Part shown: in pieces, positions 38,845-48,300 of the stretch
Numbering within the stretch: the first letter of the stretch is position 1
How the letters are laid out: the number at the start of each line of letters is the position of its first letter
DNA from: Cellulomonas sp. RIT-PI-Y
GTDB lineage: Bacteria > Actinomycetota > Actinomycetes > Actinomycetales > Cellulomonadaceae
Assembly: GCF_025642745.1 (NCBI RefSeq)
Contig: NZ_JANZKP010000012.1
Coordinates: 1 to 64,000 of the forward strand
Direction of reading: 5' to 3'
DNA length: 64,000 nt
Translations under genes and position numbers: made by a program
The notes under the pieces: generated by a model
Databases searched by the model: none
The model's input: only the letters and a program-made list of their open reading frames with translations
Told to the model about the DNA's origin: nothing

Positions 38845-39806
38845 TCGGCCGCGTCATCGGCGTCCTGCGGTCGCCGTGGACCCGCTGGGCCTTCGTCCTG
38901 GTGGCCGTCGGCGCGGCGGCGCTCGCGGTGCACCGCGAATGGGACGACATCGTCGCCGCACTGAGCGACATGCCCCCGGGGCTGGTGGTCGCCGCCTTCC
39001 TGGCCGGTCTCGTCTACCTGCCCGTGACGATGCTCTCCTGGCGGGCGGTGCTCGCCGACCTGGGATCGACGCTGCCCCTGCGGCAGGCGCTCGGGGTGTT
39101 CTTCGTCAGCCAACTGGGCAAGTACGTGCCCGGTGGGGTGTGGAACGCCGTCGCGGCCAGCGAGCTCGGCGCCGACCAGCGGATCCCGCGCCGTCGGTCG
39201 CTCAGCGCCATGCTCGTGACAGTGTTCGTCAGCCTGGTCACCGGGCTGGTGGTGGGGGTGCCCGGCCTCGCGCTCACGTCGGGTGGCCTCAGCGCCTCGT
39301 ACCGGTGGCTGTGGCTCGTGCTCCCGATCGCTCTCGCGCTCCTGGTGCCGGCGGTGATGAACCGGCTGCTCGCCGTCGGCATGCGGCTGCTGCGCCGCGA
39401 ACCGCTGGAGCACCCGCTCACCACCCGGGGGACGATCGCGGCGTCGGGGTGGTCGATCCTCGGCTGGCTGGTCGCCGGCGTGCAGGTCTGGTTCATCGCG
39501 GTCGCGGCCGGGTCCGAGGTCGGAGCCGAGGCCTGGCTGCGGGTGACCGGCGCCTACGCGATCGCCTGGGTGATCGGCTTCCTGATCATCGTGGTGCCCG
39601 CCGGGCTGGGCGCGCGGGAGGTCGTCCTGGCCACGCTGCTGGGCGGGGTGGTGCCGGACACCGCGGCGGTGCTGGTGATCGTGCTGGTCAGCCGGATCGT
39701 GCAGACGCTGTGCGACCTGCTGATGGCCGGGACCGGGATGCTCCTGCTCCGCAGGACCGGTCAGGAGGGGCCGGTGCCGGAGGGCCCGACGTCCGAGGTG
39801 TCCTGA
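38841..39806 (+). CDS. LPG synthase-type transmembrane protein (UPF0104)
   Basis: 321 residues with about eight helices. It carries the hallmark of the lysylphosphatidylglycerol-synthase membrane domain, SQLGKYVPGGVWNAVAASELG (as SQLGKYVPG...W), and a C-terminal VVPAGLGAREVVLATLL like the VP.GLG.RE motif of the family. Stand-alone members in sugar-polymer clusters are thought to move or gate lipid-linked intermediates, but no activity is established. ATG overlaps the glycosyltransferase stop. Confidence 0.88.
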   Translation: MIGRVIGVLRSPWTRWAFVLVAVGAAALAVHREWDDIVAALSDMPPGLVVAAFLAGLVYLPVTMLSWRAVLADLGSTLPLRQALGVFFVSQLGKYVPGGVWNAVAASELGADQRIPRRRSLSAMLVTVFVSLVTGLVVGVPGLALTSGGLSASYRWLWLVLPIALALLVPAVMNRLLAVGMRLLRREPLEHPLTTRGTIAASGWSILGWLVAGVQVWFIAVAAGSEVGAEAWLRVTGAYAIAWVIGFLIIVVPAGLGAREVVLATLLGGVVPDTAAVLVIVLVSRIVQTLCDLLMAGTGMLLLRRTGQEGPVPEGPTSEVS

Positions 39807-39828
39807 CCGACGACGTCCGCTGGGATCC

Positions 39829-40566
39829 TCACCGCTGCAGTTCGCCGAGGCCGATCAGTCCGGGGCCCGCGGTCGGCACCCGGCGCTGCCACACGGCGAA
39901 CGGACGGGTGGCCACGTGGCGCAGTCGTCCGGCGGTCGGGGAGACCGCCTGGCGCTGACGTCCGGAGCCCTCGGTGCGCTCGTCGAACGGCACACCGGCG
40001 AACTGCCGCTCCTGACGACGGGCGATGAGGTTGCGCGCCGTCTCCAGCGCGTAGCCGAAGGGGTAGCCGTAGTGCTGGACCTGCAGCGGTCGCAGGCCGG
40101 CGGCCTCCAGGACGTCGGTCATCTGCTCCCGGTCGTACCGACGGTAGTGGCCGACCTTCTCGTCCCAGGGACCCATCCGGTCCGGGTCCGCCGGCACCGA
40201 GACCACGACCTGGCCGCCGGGGCGCAGCAGCTGCGCCCAGTCACGGAGCAGCCCGGCGTCGTCCTCCAGGTGCTCCAGGACCTCGAAGGCGCACAGCAGG
40301 TCGAAGCGCTGGTCCGGGTCGAGGTCGGACTGATCCGCGACCACCCTCCCGCCATAGGGAGCGACTCGCTCCCGGGCGACCTGCGCCGACTCCGTGGCCG
40401 GCTCGACCCCGGTGTAGTCGGCGTACCGGGCGGCCAGCCTGGCGCCGAAAGCACCCATGCCGCACCCCATCTCGACCACCGACAATCGCCGGTCGGTGGG
40501 CAGGACGCGGTCGACGAGGTCCCAGCGCATCGTCGACCACCAGGTCAGGGGAGGGAGATCAGCCAC
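39829..40566 (-). CDS. Class I SAM-dependent methyltransferase
   Basis: 245 residues, GTG start. Motif I VVEMGCGMGAFGARLA at about 30-45, the acidic VEPATES, then CAFEVLEHLEDDAGLL and LRPGGQVVVSVPADPDRMGPWDEKVGHYRRYDREQ, typical of Methyltransf_11/23 enzymes acting on sugars or lipids. It stands alone between two rightward units and is divergent from manA. It could methylate the glycan or its lipid carrier. The substrate is unknown. Confidence 0.85.
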   Translation of the reverse strand: MADLPPLTWWSTMRWDLVDRVLPTDRRLSVVEMGCGMGAFGARLAARYADYTGVEPATESAQVARERVAPYGGRVVADQSDLDPDQRFDLLCAFEVLEHLEDDAGLLRDWAQLLRPGGQVVVSVPADPDRMGPWDEKVGHYRRYDREQMTDVLEAAGLRPLQVQHYGYPFGYALETARNLIARRQERQFAGVPFDERTEGSGRQRQAVSPTAGRLRHVATRPFAVWQRRVPTAGPGLIGLGELQR

Positions 40567-40640
40567 GTGCTCACCCTAAGGGCACAGGTCTGATCGGCGC
40601 GCACGGTCCGACGTACCTGTTCCGGCGCGGCGCCCTGGGT

Positions 40641-40646
40641 AGCATC
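40641..40646 (+). promoter_or_regulatory. Candidate -10 box TAGCAT for manA
   Basis: TAGCAT lies 54 bp before the manA ATG in the 134-bp divergent gap. The same hexamer precedes the cation-efflux gene at 54505. Confidence 0.45.
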
Positions 40647-40700
40647 GGCGGTCGGCCCGCCGGGACCGGCCGGACCAGCGACGCGAGGAGTGGCGGAGAC

Positions 40701-41897
40701 ATGTTCGGGTTGACCACGGCAATCCAGCACTACGCCTGGGGGTCGCACACCGCGATCCCGGAACTGCTCCGGATCGAGTCCTCCGAGGGACCCGTGGCCG
40801 AGGCGTGGTTCGGCGCGCACGCGAGCGCGCCGTCGTTGTGCCGCGGAGCCGACGGTGCCGCCCGTCCGCTGACCGAGGTGATCGCGGCCGACCCGGAGCG
40901 GGTGCTCGGCCCGGACGTCCGCGCGCGGTTCGGCGACTCGCTGCCGTATCTGTTGAAGGTGATCGCGGCCGACTCGCCCTTGTCGTTGCAGGTGCATCCG
41001 CATCTGGACCAGGCGCGGGCCGGGTTCGCCGAGGAGGAGGCCGCGGGGATCGCTCACGACGCCGCGCACCGCAATTACCGCGACCGCAATCACAAGCCCG
41101 AGCTGGTCTTCGCCCTCACCCGGTTCGAGGCCGTCTGCGGGTTCCGTGCTCCCCGGCGCGCGGCCGAGCTGCTGGAGGGGCTGGAGGTGCCCCTGGCCCA
41201 GCAACTGCGGGCGCTGCTCGCGGCCCGCCCGCACGCCGACGGGATCCAGGCCGCCTTCACCCATCTGCTCCGGCCGGAGAGTCGCGCCGGCGCTCAGGCC
41301 ATCGCCGAGGTCGCCGCCGCCTGCGCGGCAAGGCTCGCCGCCGGCTCCCCGTCGCCCCGCGCGGACCGCACGGTGGTCCGGCTGCAGGAGGCGTTTCCCG
41401 GCGATCCCGGCGTGGTGACCTCGCTGCTGCTGAACCCGGTGACGTTGCAGCCCGGTGACGCGCTGTTCGTCCCCGCCGGTGGCGTGCACGCCTATCTCAG
41501 CGGCGTGGGCGTGGAGGTGATGGCCTCGTCGGACAACGTGCTGCGTGCGGGGCTGACCGGAAAGCACGTGGATGTCGACCAGGTGCTGCGGAACGTCGAC
41601 TACGTGGCCGCCCCCCCGATCCGGATCGCCCCCGAACGATTTCACGGTGCCACGCGGGTCTACTACGCACCGGTGGACGACTTCGAGCTGTCGATCACCC
41701 GCGTGGAGGACGACCGGGTGCACCCGTTGCCGGGTCGTGGGCCACGCGAACTGCTCTGCCTGGACGGTGCGCTGACCGTGCGGGGCGAGGGGGACCAGAT
41801 CAGATTGCAGGCGGGGGAGGCGGCGTTCGTGCCGGCCTCGGACGGATCCCTGCACGTCTCGGGCGCGGGGGTCCTGGTCCAGGCCGGGGTTCCCTGA
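40701..41897 (+). CDS. manA: Mannose-6-phosphate isomerase, class I
   Basis: 398 residues. Interconverts fructose-6-P and mannose-6-P and so feeds GDP-mannose. Zn-site motifs in order: LSLQVHPH (Gln and His), HKPELVFALTRFEAVCGF (Glu) and the C-terminal GGVHAYLSGVGVEVMASSDNVLRAGLT with the last His and catalytic Arg. Length is normal. ATG follows GAGGAGTGGCGGAGAC. A GT-C gene starts 1 bp after the stop, so mannose supply and a membrane transferase are linked. Confidence 0.96.
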   Translation: MFGLTTAIQHYAWGSHTAIPELLRIESSEGPVAEAWFGAHASAPSLCRGADGAARPLTEVIAADPERVLGPDVRARFGDSLPYLLKVIAADSPLSLQVHPHLDQARAGFAEEEAAGIAHDAAHRNYRDRNHKPELVFALTRFEAVCGFRAPRRAAELLEGLEVPLAQQLRALLAARPHADGIQAAFTHLLRPESRAGAQAIAEVAAACAARLAAGSPSPRADRTVVRLQEAFPGDPGVVTSLLLNPVTLQPGDALFVPAGGVHAYLSGVGVEVMASSDNVLRAGLTGKHVDVDQVLRNVDYVAAPPIRIAPERFHGATRVYYAPVDDFELSITRVEDDRVHPLPGRGPRELLCLDGALTVRGEGDQIRLQAGEAAFVPASDGSLHVSGAGVLVQAGVP

Positions 41898-41898
41898 C

Positions 41899-43953
41899 GT
41901 GACCGTCGCTCGTCGACTCGCGCGGCTCGGGACCGAGCTGCCCGACCGGATCCCGGTCTGGCTGGCGGCACTGGCCGTGGCCGGGGTGCTCGCCGCGCAG
42001 AGCGGGATCTTCAGGCCCTGGACGGTTCTGCCGGTGGCGGCCGCGCTGATCGCGCTGTCGTGGCGGGCGGTGCCCGAGTCTCCGGGCGGTCGCCACGTCG
42101 GTACGGGCGCTGGGCTCGCCCTCGGTGCCGTCGCGCTGTGGTGGGGACTGAATCTGCCGTACGCCGCGCAGTACGTCGTGGTGAACCGCGATCCCGGGTT
42201 CCTGACCCTGCGGGCGCTGTGGATGTCCGAGCACGGCAGCGCGCTGATCGGGGTCGGAGGGGCTGCCGAGGCCGCCGCCGCGGGCGGTGCGAGTGCGGGG
42301 ACCGAGGCGTTCTGGCTGCACGGCGGACAGCTGTACGCGCAGGGCACGACCATGGTCCCGGGAGTGCTGGCGGTGCAGGGCTGGCTCGGTGGTGAGCGAG
42401 CGGTGCTCAGCGGCAATCTGCTGATCGGCGCGGTGGGCCTGCTCGCGTTCTACGCCTTGTGCCGCCGGTGGATCGGTCCGCTCTGGGCGCTCGTCCCCAT
42501 GCTGGCGCTCGGCCTGTGCCTGCCGTACCTGGTCTTCACGCGTGCCGGTTACACCGAGCCGCTCAGCCTCGCCGTCCTCTGTGGTGCTCTGGCGGTGCTC
42601 TCGGCCCCGTGGCCACCGGGCGCCGGAGGCGTTCTCGGCCGGCACGTCCTGGCCGGTGCGCTGATCGGCGTGGTGGCGGGAGCCCGCATCGACGGGGCGG
42701 TCGCCGTCGTCGGACTGGCCGCGGGCTCCCTGCTCACCGTGCTGGTGCCCTCGGAACGGCTGCCCGTCCGGGTGCGGCGCCGGGGTGCGGTGCTCGCCAC
42801 GGCCGCAGCGGTCGCCCTGATGGCCGTCGGGCTGATCGACGTCCACCACCTCAGCCCGGAGTACGCGCGGGTGCACGCACCGCTGGTCCGGCAGCTGTTG
42901 CTCGGAACCGGGGCAGCGGTGTCGGTGAGCGTCCTGGTCCAGCTGGCGCCGGAACGCTGGTGGGCGCGGGCGCGGGCCGCGCTCGCCCGGCGCCCACGAG
43001 CGGTGACGGCGGGTGTCGCCGGGCTCGGGACGTCGGTCGCTCTGGTGCTCCTCAGCCGACCCTGGTGGTACGAGGGCCGGCGGAGCGACGGTGACCAGGC
43101 GTACGGCGTCGCGGTCCAGATCCTGCAGCAGGCGGCGGGGTTGCCGCTCGACCCGGCCCGGACCTACGACGAGCAGACACTGGTGTGGGTCTCCTGGTAT
43201 CTCGGCTGGGGGGCTGTCGTCCTGGGGCTGGCCGGACTGGTGGGGGTGACAGTCTCCGCGGTCCGCGGCCGTGACGCGCGATCGGGCGTCGTGGGAGCGG
43301 TCCTCCTGGTGACCGGCATGTTTCCGGTCGTCGTGGTCAACATCACCCCCGATCAGATGTGGGCGTCCCGCCGACTGATCGCCGCCACCTACCCGGCTCT
43401 GCTGTTCGGTGCGGCGCTCGTGGCGGCCCGCCTGGCCCGGCGCCCGAGACGCGGGACGGGTGTCGGGAGGGGGCTCGGCAGAGCGGTGTCGGCGCTGATC
43501 GTCGCCGTGCTCGTGATCGCCCCCGTCCACGGATGGCGTTCGACCGCGAGCGTGGTCGAGTTGTCCGGGCGAGCGGACCAGGCACACGCCGTCTGCGCGG
43601 CCTTGGAGGAGGCCGGCGCCGAGCGCGTGGTCTGGGTGCACTCGAGCCCGTTCCGCTACCTGGCGACGTTGCGGGTGCTGTGCGACGTCGAGGTGATCGA
43701 GTACGTGACGCCGCCCACGACCGAGCAGCTCGCCGCTGTCGCCTCCGCCTGGGGGGAGCAGCCGGTCGCCGTCGCGAGCTTCGATGCCGCAGACCTGCCC
43801 TGGAACGCCTCCCCGACCTCCTCGGTGGGAGGGACCCTGAGCACCACGATCGCTCGTTCCCTGGTGTCCCCCCCGACCACCGCCGACACCACCTGGAGCG
43901 AGGTGTGGTGGGGGCTGCTCGACGCCGACGGCACCGTGCGGCCGGTCGGGTGA
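41899..43953 (+). CDS. Large polytopic membrane protein, GT-C-like
   Basis: 684 residues, GTG start 1 bp after manA. About a dozen helices. The first outer loop carries VNRDPGFLTLRALWM with the acidic residue near a GT-C catalytic position, and a second long loop follows (about 112-140: Gly/Ala/Glu-rich with FWLHGGQLYAQG). The C-terminal 130 residues form a soluble outer domain with VVWVHSSPFRYLATLRV. The link to manA suggests use of polyprenyl-P-mannose, but this is an inference from position only. Confidence 0.78.
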   Translation: MTVARRLARLGTELPDRIPVWLAALAVAGVLAAQSGIFRPWTVLPVAAALIALSWRAVPESPGGRHVGTGAGLALGAVALWWGLNLPYAAQYVVVNRDPGFLTLRALWMSEHGSALIGVGGAAEAAAAGGASAGTEAFWLHGGQLYAQGTTMVPGVLAVQGWLGGERAVLSGNLLIGAVGLLAFYALCRRWIGPLWALVPMLALGLCLPYLVFTRAGYTEPLSLAVLCGALAVLSAPWPPGAGGVLGRHVLAGALIGVVAGARIDGAVAVVGLAAGSLLTVLVPSERLPVRVRRRGAVLATAAAVALMAVGLIDVHHLSPEYARVHAPLVRQLLLGTGAAVSVSVLVQLAPERWWARARAALARRPRAVTAGVAGLGTSVALVLLSRPWWYEGRRSDGDQAYGVAVQILQQAAGLPLDPARTYDEQTLVWVSWYLGWGAVVLGLAGLVGVTVSAVRGRDARSGVVGAVLLVTGMFPVVVVNITPDQMWASRRLIAATYPALLFGAALVAARLARRPRRGTGVGRGLGRAVSALIVAVLVIAPVHGWRSTASVVELSGRADQAHAVCAALEEAGAERVVWVHSSPFRYLATLRVLCDVEVIEYVTPPTTEQLAAVASAWGEQPVAVASFDAADLPWNASPTSSVGGTLSTTIARSLVSPPTTADTTWSEVWWGLLDADGTVRPVG

Positions 43954-43980
43954 CCGCCACCGCTCACCCGACGGCGGTCA
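43951..43980. terminator. Possible hairpin between convergent genes
   Basis: A perfect 8-bp stem (43951-43958 and 43973-43980) with a 14-nt loop covers the rightward TGA and the end of the leftward TIGR03089 gene. The loop is long, so this is a weak candidate. Confidence 0.35.
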
Positions 43981-44701
43981 CCCGTTCGTCCCGGGCGATC
44001 CGGTCGGTCCGGTCCTGGTCGCCGTCCAGCACGAAGAGCAGTGAGCCGTCCGACGCCAGTACGCCGAGCGCGCGCAGCAGCAGCGGGGCCAGGTCCGTGC
44101 GTCGCCCCCGTGTCGGCAACAGGGTGCGCGCGCCCCGCTCCACCGCGACCGCCGCCTCAGCCGACCGCACCAGGTCGCCGTGGGCCAGACGACCGTCCTC
44201 CAGATCCAGCGCCGCCGCGGACGGGTCGGACTCGGGTACCCAGTCGATCGTGTCCGCGTAGGTCATCACCGCCTGGGCGGCGTCGATCGCACCGGGTGGG
44301 AGGTCGCCGGGCCAGGACCGGGCGAGCGCCGGCAGGCTCTGGACGATCAGCGGTGCGGTGCGCGAGGCCGCCGGGCCGGGACGATCGGTCACGAGGGCAT
44401 CGGCGGGCTCCTCGGCGCCCGTACGCACCGTGGCCCCGCAGCGCCAGGCGGCGAGCGCCCACACCACGCTGCGCCAGTGCGGGGGCAGATCGAGTGCGAC
44501 GGTCGAACCCGGGGCGATGTCGAACTCCTGCACGAGCAGGTTGACGCTCTTGGACACCCAGTTGTCGAGCACCGCGCCGGAGAGTTCCACCCGCTCGCCG
44601 TCGGCCCCGTACCAGGTGAGTCGGGGCCGGCCCGGCTCCCGGAGCAGGCCGGTCAGCAGGTCGGCGACGGTGAGGACAGGTCGGGGCTCGGCGGCGGGCA
44701 T
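43964..44701 (-). CDS. TIGR03089 family protein (half-length AMP-ligase-like)
   Basis: 245 residues from ATG 44701. It matches the N-terminal part of AMP-forming ligases: LTWYGADGERVELSGAVLDNWVSKSVNLLVQEF, then the Ala/Leu-rich LPPHWRSVVWALAAWRCGATV. The P-loop (STG..P) and the C-terminal lid domain of true ligases are absent. Such actinobacteria-specific proteins are called TIGR03089, are found near the whiB2/manB region and have no known function. It is divergent from whiB with a 287-bp gap. Confidence 0.85.
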   Translation of the reverse strand: MPAAEPRPVLTVADLLTGLLREPGRPRLTWYGADGERVELSGAVLDNWVSKSVNLLVQEFDIAPGSTVALDLPPHWRSVVWALAAWRCGATVRTGAEEPADALVTDRPGPAASRTAPLIVQSLPALARSWPGDLPPGAIDAAQAVMTYADTIDWVPESDPSAAALDLEDGRLAHGDLVRSAEAAVAVERGARTLLPTRGRRTDLAPLLLRALGVLASDGSLLFVLDGDQDRTDRIARDERVTAVG

Positions 44702-44845
44702 GCGAGCAGCGTAGGCGGCGACACCGGTGCCGGGCCTGTCGCGCCCGGGTCGGGCGTCGGGGGAGCTGCGGTGCGGGATCGGTGAAGGTCGCGGCCAGGA
44801 GATCCGGACACTTCGCCCGATCACGGCCCAATAGCACGCCTCGGC

Positions 44846-44874
44846 TTGACGGATGGGAACGACACCCGTGTAAT
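44846..44874 (+). promoter_or_regulatory. whiB promoter
   Basis: TTGACG (44846-44851), exactly 17 bp, then TGTAAT (44869-44874): a near-consensus housekeeping promoter and the best in the window. It gives a leader of about 108 nt before the ATG. The spacer contains GACAC (44861-44865), the core recognised by the sporulation regulator WhiA, inside an ACAC-CC-GTGT inverted repeat, which suggests a regulator binding between the boxes. Confidence 0.75.
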
Positions 44875-44988
44875 TTGCATCGGAGACACACCGAGCTCTG
44901 GCTGTGCGTCCTGAGGGACGGCGCGGTGCGGTTCGGCGCAGGGGGCACCACCGACAGCACTTCACCACGATCGAGCGCGGAGGCACAC

Positions 44989-45318
44989 ATGTGGAATCTG
45001 CTCGACGACGACGGGGATTTCCCGTCCGACGCGCTCACCTCTCCGACGTCCCAGGGCGCGGCGGTCCTGCCGCTGTTCGGCAGCCCCGAGGACGACGGAG
45101 TGATGGGCTGGCAGGAGCGGGCGCTGTGCGCCCAGACCGACCCGGAGGCCTTCTTCCCGGAGAAGGGCGGGTCCACCCGGGAGGCCAAGAAGGTCTGCCA
45201 GAGCTGCGAGGTCAAGTCCGAGTGCCTGGAGTACGCACTGGAGAACGACGAGCGCTTCGGCATCTGGGGCGGACTGTCCGAGCGAGAGCGCCGCAAGCTC
45301 AAGCGGCGTGTGGTCTGA
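44989..45318 (+). CDS. whiB: WhiB-family iron-sulfur transcriptional regulator
   Basis: 109 residues from ATG 44989 behind GCGGAGG; the open frame extends upstream through the promoter. Four Cys (47, 70, 73, 79) in CAQTDPEAFFPE, KKVCQSCEVKSECL hold the 4Fe-4S cluster. GIWGG (91-95) and the basic tail RRKLKRR contact sigma factor and DNA. Sequence and gene neighbourhood (DUF3499, manB, metallopeptidase) fit the WhiB2/WhmD branch, a septation and growth regulator in mycobacteria and the sporulation factor WhiB in Streptomyces. Its long leader and strong promoter suggest regulated expression. Confidence 0.95.
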   Translation: MWNLLDDDGDFPSDALTSPTSQGAAVLPLFGSPEDDGVMGWQERALCAQTDPEAFFPEKGGSTREAKKVCQSCEVKSECLEYALENDERFGIWGGLSERERRKLKRRVV

Positions 45319-45354
45319 CGAAACCCGGCCTCCGGGCCGCATGATGGCCTGAGG

Positions 45355-48300
45355 ATGCCCGAACAGACTCCCTCCACTGCCACGGCGCCGACCGTCACCT
45401 CCGTAGTGACCGCGGTCGTCGTCACGCGTGGCCGCACCCCCTTCCTCCCGGCGACGCTGCGCGCGCTGGCCGGCCAGAGCCGCGCCCCCGAGCGCGTGGT
45501 GCTGGTCGACGTCGGCTCGGATCCCGATCCGCGGGTCGCCGACATGCTGGACGCCGCGGGACTGAGCGCCACCGTGCTGCACGACCCACGAGCCGCCACG
45601 TTCGGAGCCGCCGTCCACACCGCGGTCGGCACCGGCTCCGGGACGGCGGGCTGGCTCTGGCTGCTGCACGACGACAGTGCCCCCGACCCCACCGCCCTGG
45701 ACGCCGTGGTGCGCGCGGTCGAGGCCGCCCCCTCGGTCGCGATCGCCGGGACCAAGCAGCGCACCTGGACCCGTCCGGTCCGTCTGCTGGAGGTCGGCCT
45801 GCGCACCTCCCGGTCCGGGCACCGCGCCCGCGACGTCGAACCCGGGGAGGTCGACCAGGGCCAGCACGACGGCCGGGACGACGTGCTCGCGGTCGGCACC
45901 GCGGGGATGCTGATCCGACGCGACGTCTGGACGGAGCTGGACGGCCCGGACCCCGTGCTCGGTCCGTTCGGTGACGGACTGGACCTGTGCCGGCGTGCCC
46001 GGCTCGCCGGACACCGGGTCGTGGTGGTCCCCGGCGCCGTGGTCCGGCACGCCCAGGCCTCGCTGCACGGTCTGCGCGGCCCGGACGCCGGGCCCGAGGC
46101 CTTCGTGGACCTGGACGCGGACGGCGAGCCGGACGGCGCCGATCCGCGCCGCTCGTACCGTGCCCGTCGGATCGCGCTGCTGCATCAGCGACTGACCGGG
46201 GTGCCGCTGCCGGCGGTCCCGTTCGTCGCGGTGCTGGCCGCTCTCACGGCCGTGCTGCGGATGCTGATCCGGATCGCGAGCAAGGAACCGGGGCTCGCCG
46301 CGGCCGAGCTCACCGCAACCGCGCGCGTGCTCACCCGGCCCGGCGCCGTCGCGCGCGCTCGACGTCGTGCGGGCCGGACCCGGAGGCTGTCCCGCCGCGC
46401 CCTGCGCCCGCTCCAGGCAGGTCCGCGCACGGTGTGGCGGCAGTGGCGCGACCGTCGGCTGACCCGCGCCGAGGCCCGCCGCGTGCGCCGGGCGCCCTCC
46501 GAACTGGAACTGCGGGAGCTGGCCGCCCTGGCCCGACGTCGTCGGATCGGGCTCGGTGTGCTGGTGGTGCTGCTGCTCGGCGTCACAGTGGTCGCCCTGG
46601 GCCGCCCGCTGGTGTCGGTGCTGGGTGGTGCCGGGCTGAACGGCGGCGACCTGATGCCCGCCGGGAGCGGCCTGTCCGACCTCTGGCGCACGATCAGCAC
46701 CGGCTGGGTGCCGTCCGGGCTGGGGGACCGCGGCCCGGCCGACGCGCTGCTCACCGTGCTGGTCCCCCTGACCGCGCTGGCCGGGGGCGACCTGGACGTC
46801 GCCCTGAGCGTGCTGGTGCTCGGAGCGGTGCTGCTGGCCGGGATCGGCGCCTGGTTCGCAGCCGGGGCCGCCACCCGATCGGTGACCGTCCGGCTCTGGG
46901 CGGCGGTGGCCTGGGTCGCGCTGCCCAGCCTGCTGCTGGCGACCGGCGACGGCCGGGTGGGTGCGGTGCTGGTGCACCTCGCCCTGCCCTGGTTCCTGCT
47001 CGCCCTGGCCCGGGCGGTCGGGGCCCAGCAGGTGGATCGCGTCGTGTCCGGCCTGGAGACCGTCTCCCGGGAAGCGGTGACCGGCGGGCCGGAGATCGCA
47101 CCCGAGGACTGGGGCGACCCGGAGGCATGGGCGCGGGCGGGCTTCCGGGAGATGCGTCGCGGCGGCCGCCGTCGCGCGCGGCGGGCCGGGTCGGACCCTG
47201 ACGCCCCCCGCGCGGACGGGACCGAGCCGGATCCGTCGGACGCGGATCCGTCCGAGTCGGGGCCGTCCGACGAGGCCGGCTCCGCGACTCCGGTGCGGGG
47301 CGTGCCGACGGTCGTCGCAGCGGACTCCGCGCCCGTCACCACCTCCATCTCGCTGCCCGACGTCGACCATCCCGGCGACCCGGACGGCGAGGTCGCACCG
47401 CCCCCGCCGGACCCGACACCCACCGGCTCGATCGCCGCGGCCGCCGGAGCCTCGCTCGCACTGGCCGTGATCGCCGCCGGTGCACCGGTGCTGTTGTTCC
47501 CGGGTCTGGTCCTGATCGTCACCGCCGCCTGGTGCGCGCCGCGGGGCCGTCGCCGTCGCCTGGTGCTCGCCGGGGTGCCCGCGCTGGTGCTGCTCGGTCC
47601 GACGCTGGCCGAGGCCGCCTCGCGCGGGGCGGCGGGCTGGCGACTGCTGGTGGCCGATCCGGGGTCGCCGCAGGCCGCCGGCACGGTGGATGCCGTGCAC
47701 CACCTCCTCGGCGTGCCTGCCGACGCCTCCGGTCTCGTCCCGGCCTGGCTCACCGGCCTGCTCGGCGCGGATCTGGCCGCGTGGTGGCCCGCGCTGGCCG
47801 GGGCCGGGGTGCTCGTGCCGGCTCTGATCGCCCTGGCTCGCGGACGGGAGGTGGCACGGGGCGTACGGCTCGGTTGGCTGATGGCGGCGCTGGGTCTGGC
47901 GGCCACGGTCCTGTCGGCGCGGGTGGTCGTCGGGCAGCAGGCGGGCCAGGCGGTGACGGGGTGGGCCGGCGCCGGTCTGTCGTTCGCCTACGCGGGACTG
48001 CTGGCCGCCGCCGTGCTCGGCAGCCGCGGGGTGCAGACGTCGTTGGCGCAGGTGAACTTCGGCTGGCGACAGCTGACCGCGGGTCTGGCGACCCTGCTGG
48101 CCGTGCTGCTGCCGCTCGCAGGATGGTCGAGCTGGGCATGGCAGAGCCGGCAGGGCGACGTGGGCGCGCTGACCACGCTGGACCGCTCGGTGGTCCCCGC
48201 GATCGGGCGCCAGACCCAGGAGGGTCCGGACGCGCCGCGGGTGCTCGCCCTGACGGTCGACGAGGACGGGGCGACCGGTTGGCAGCTGCTGCGCGGCGAC

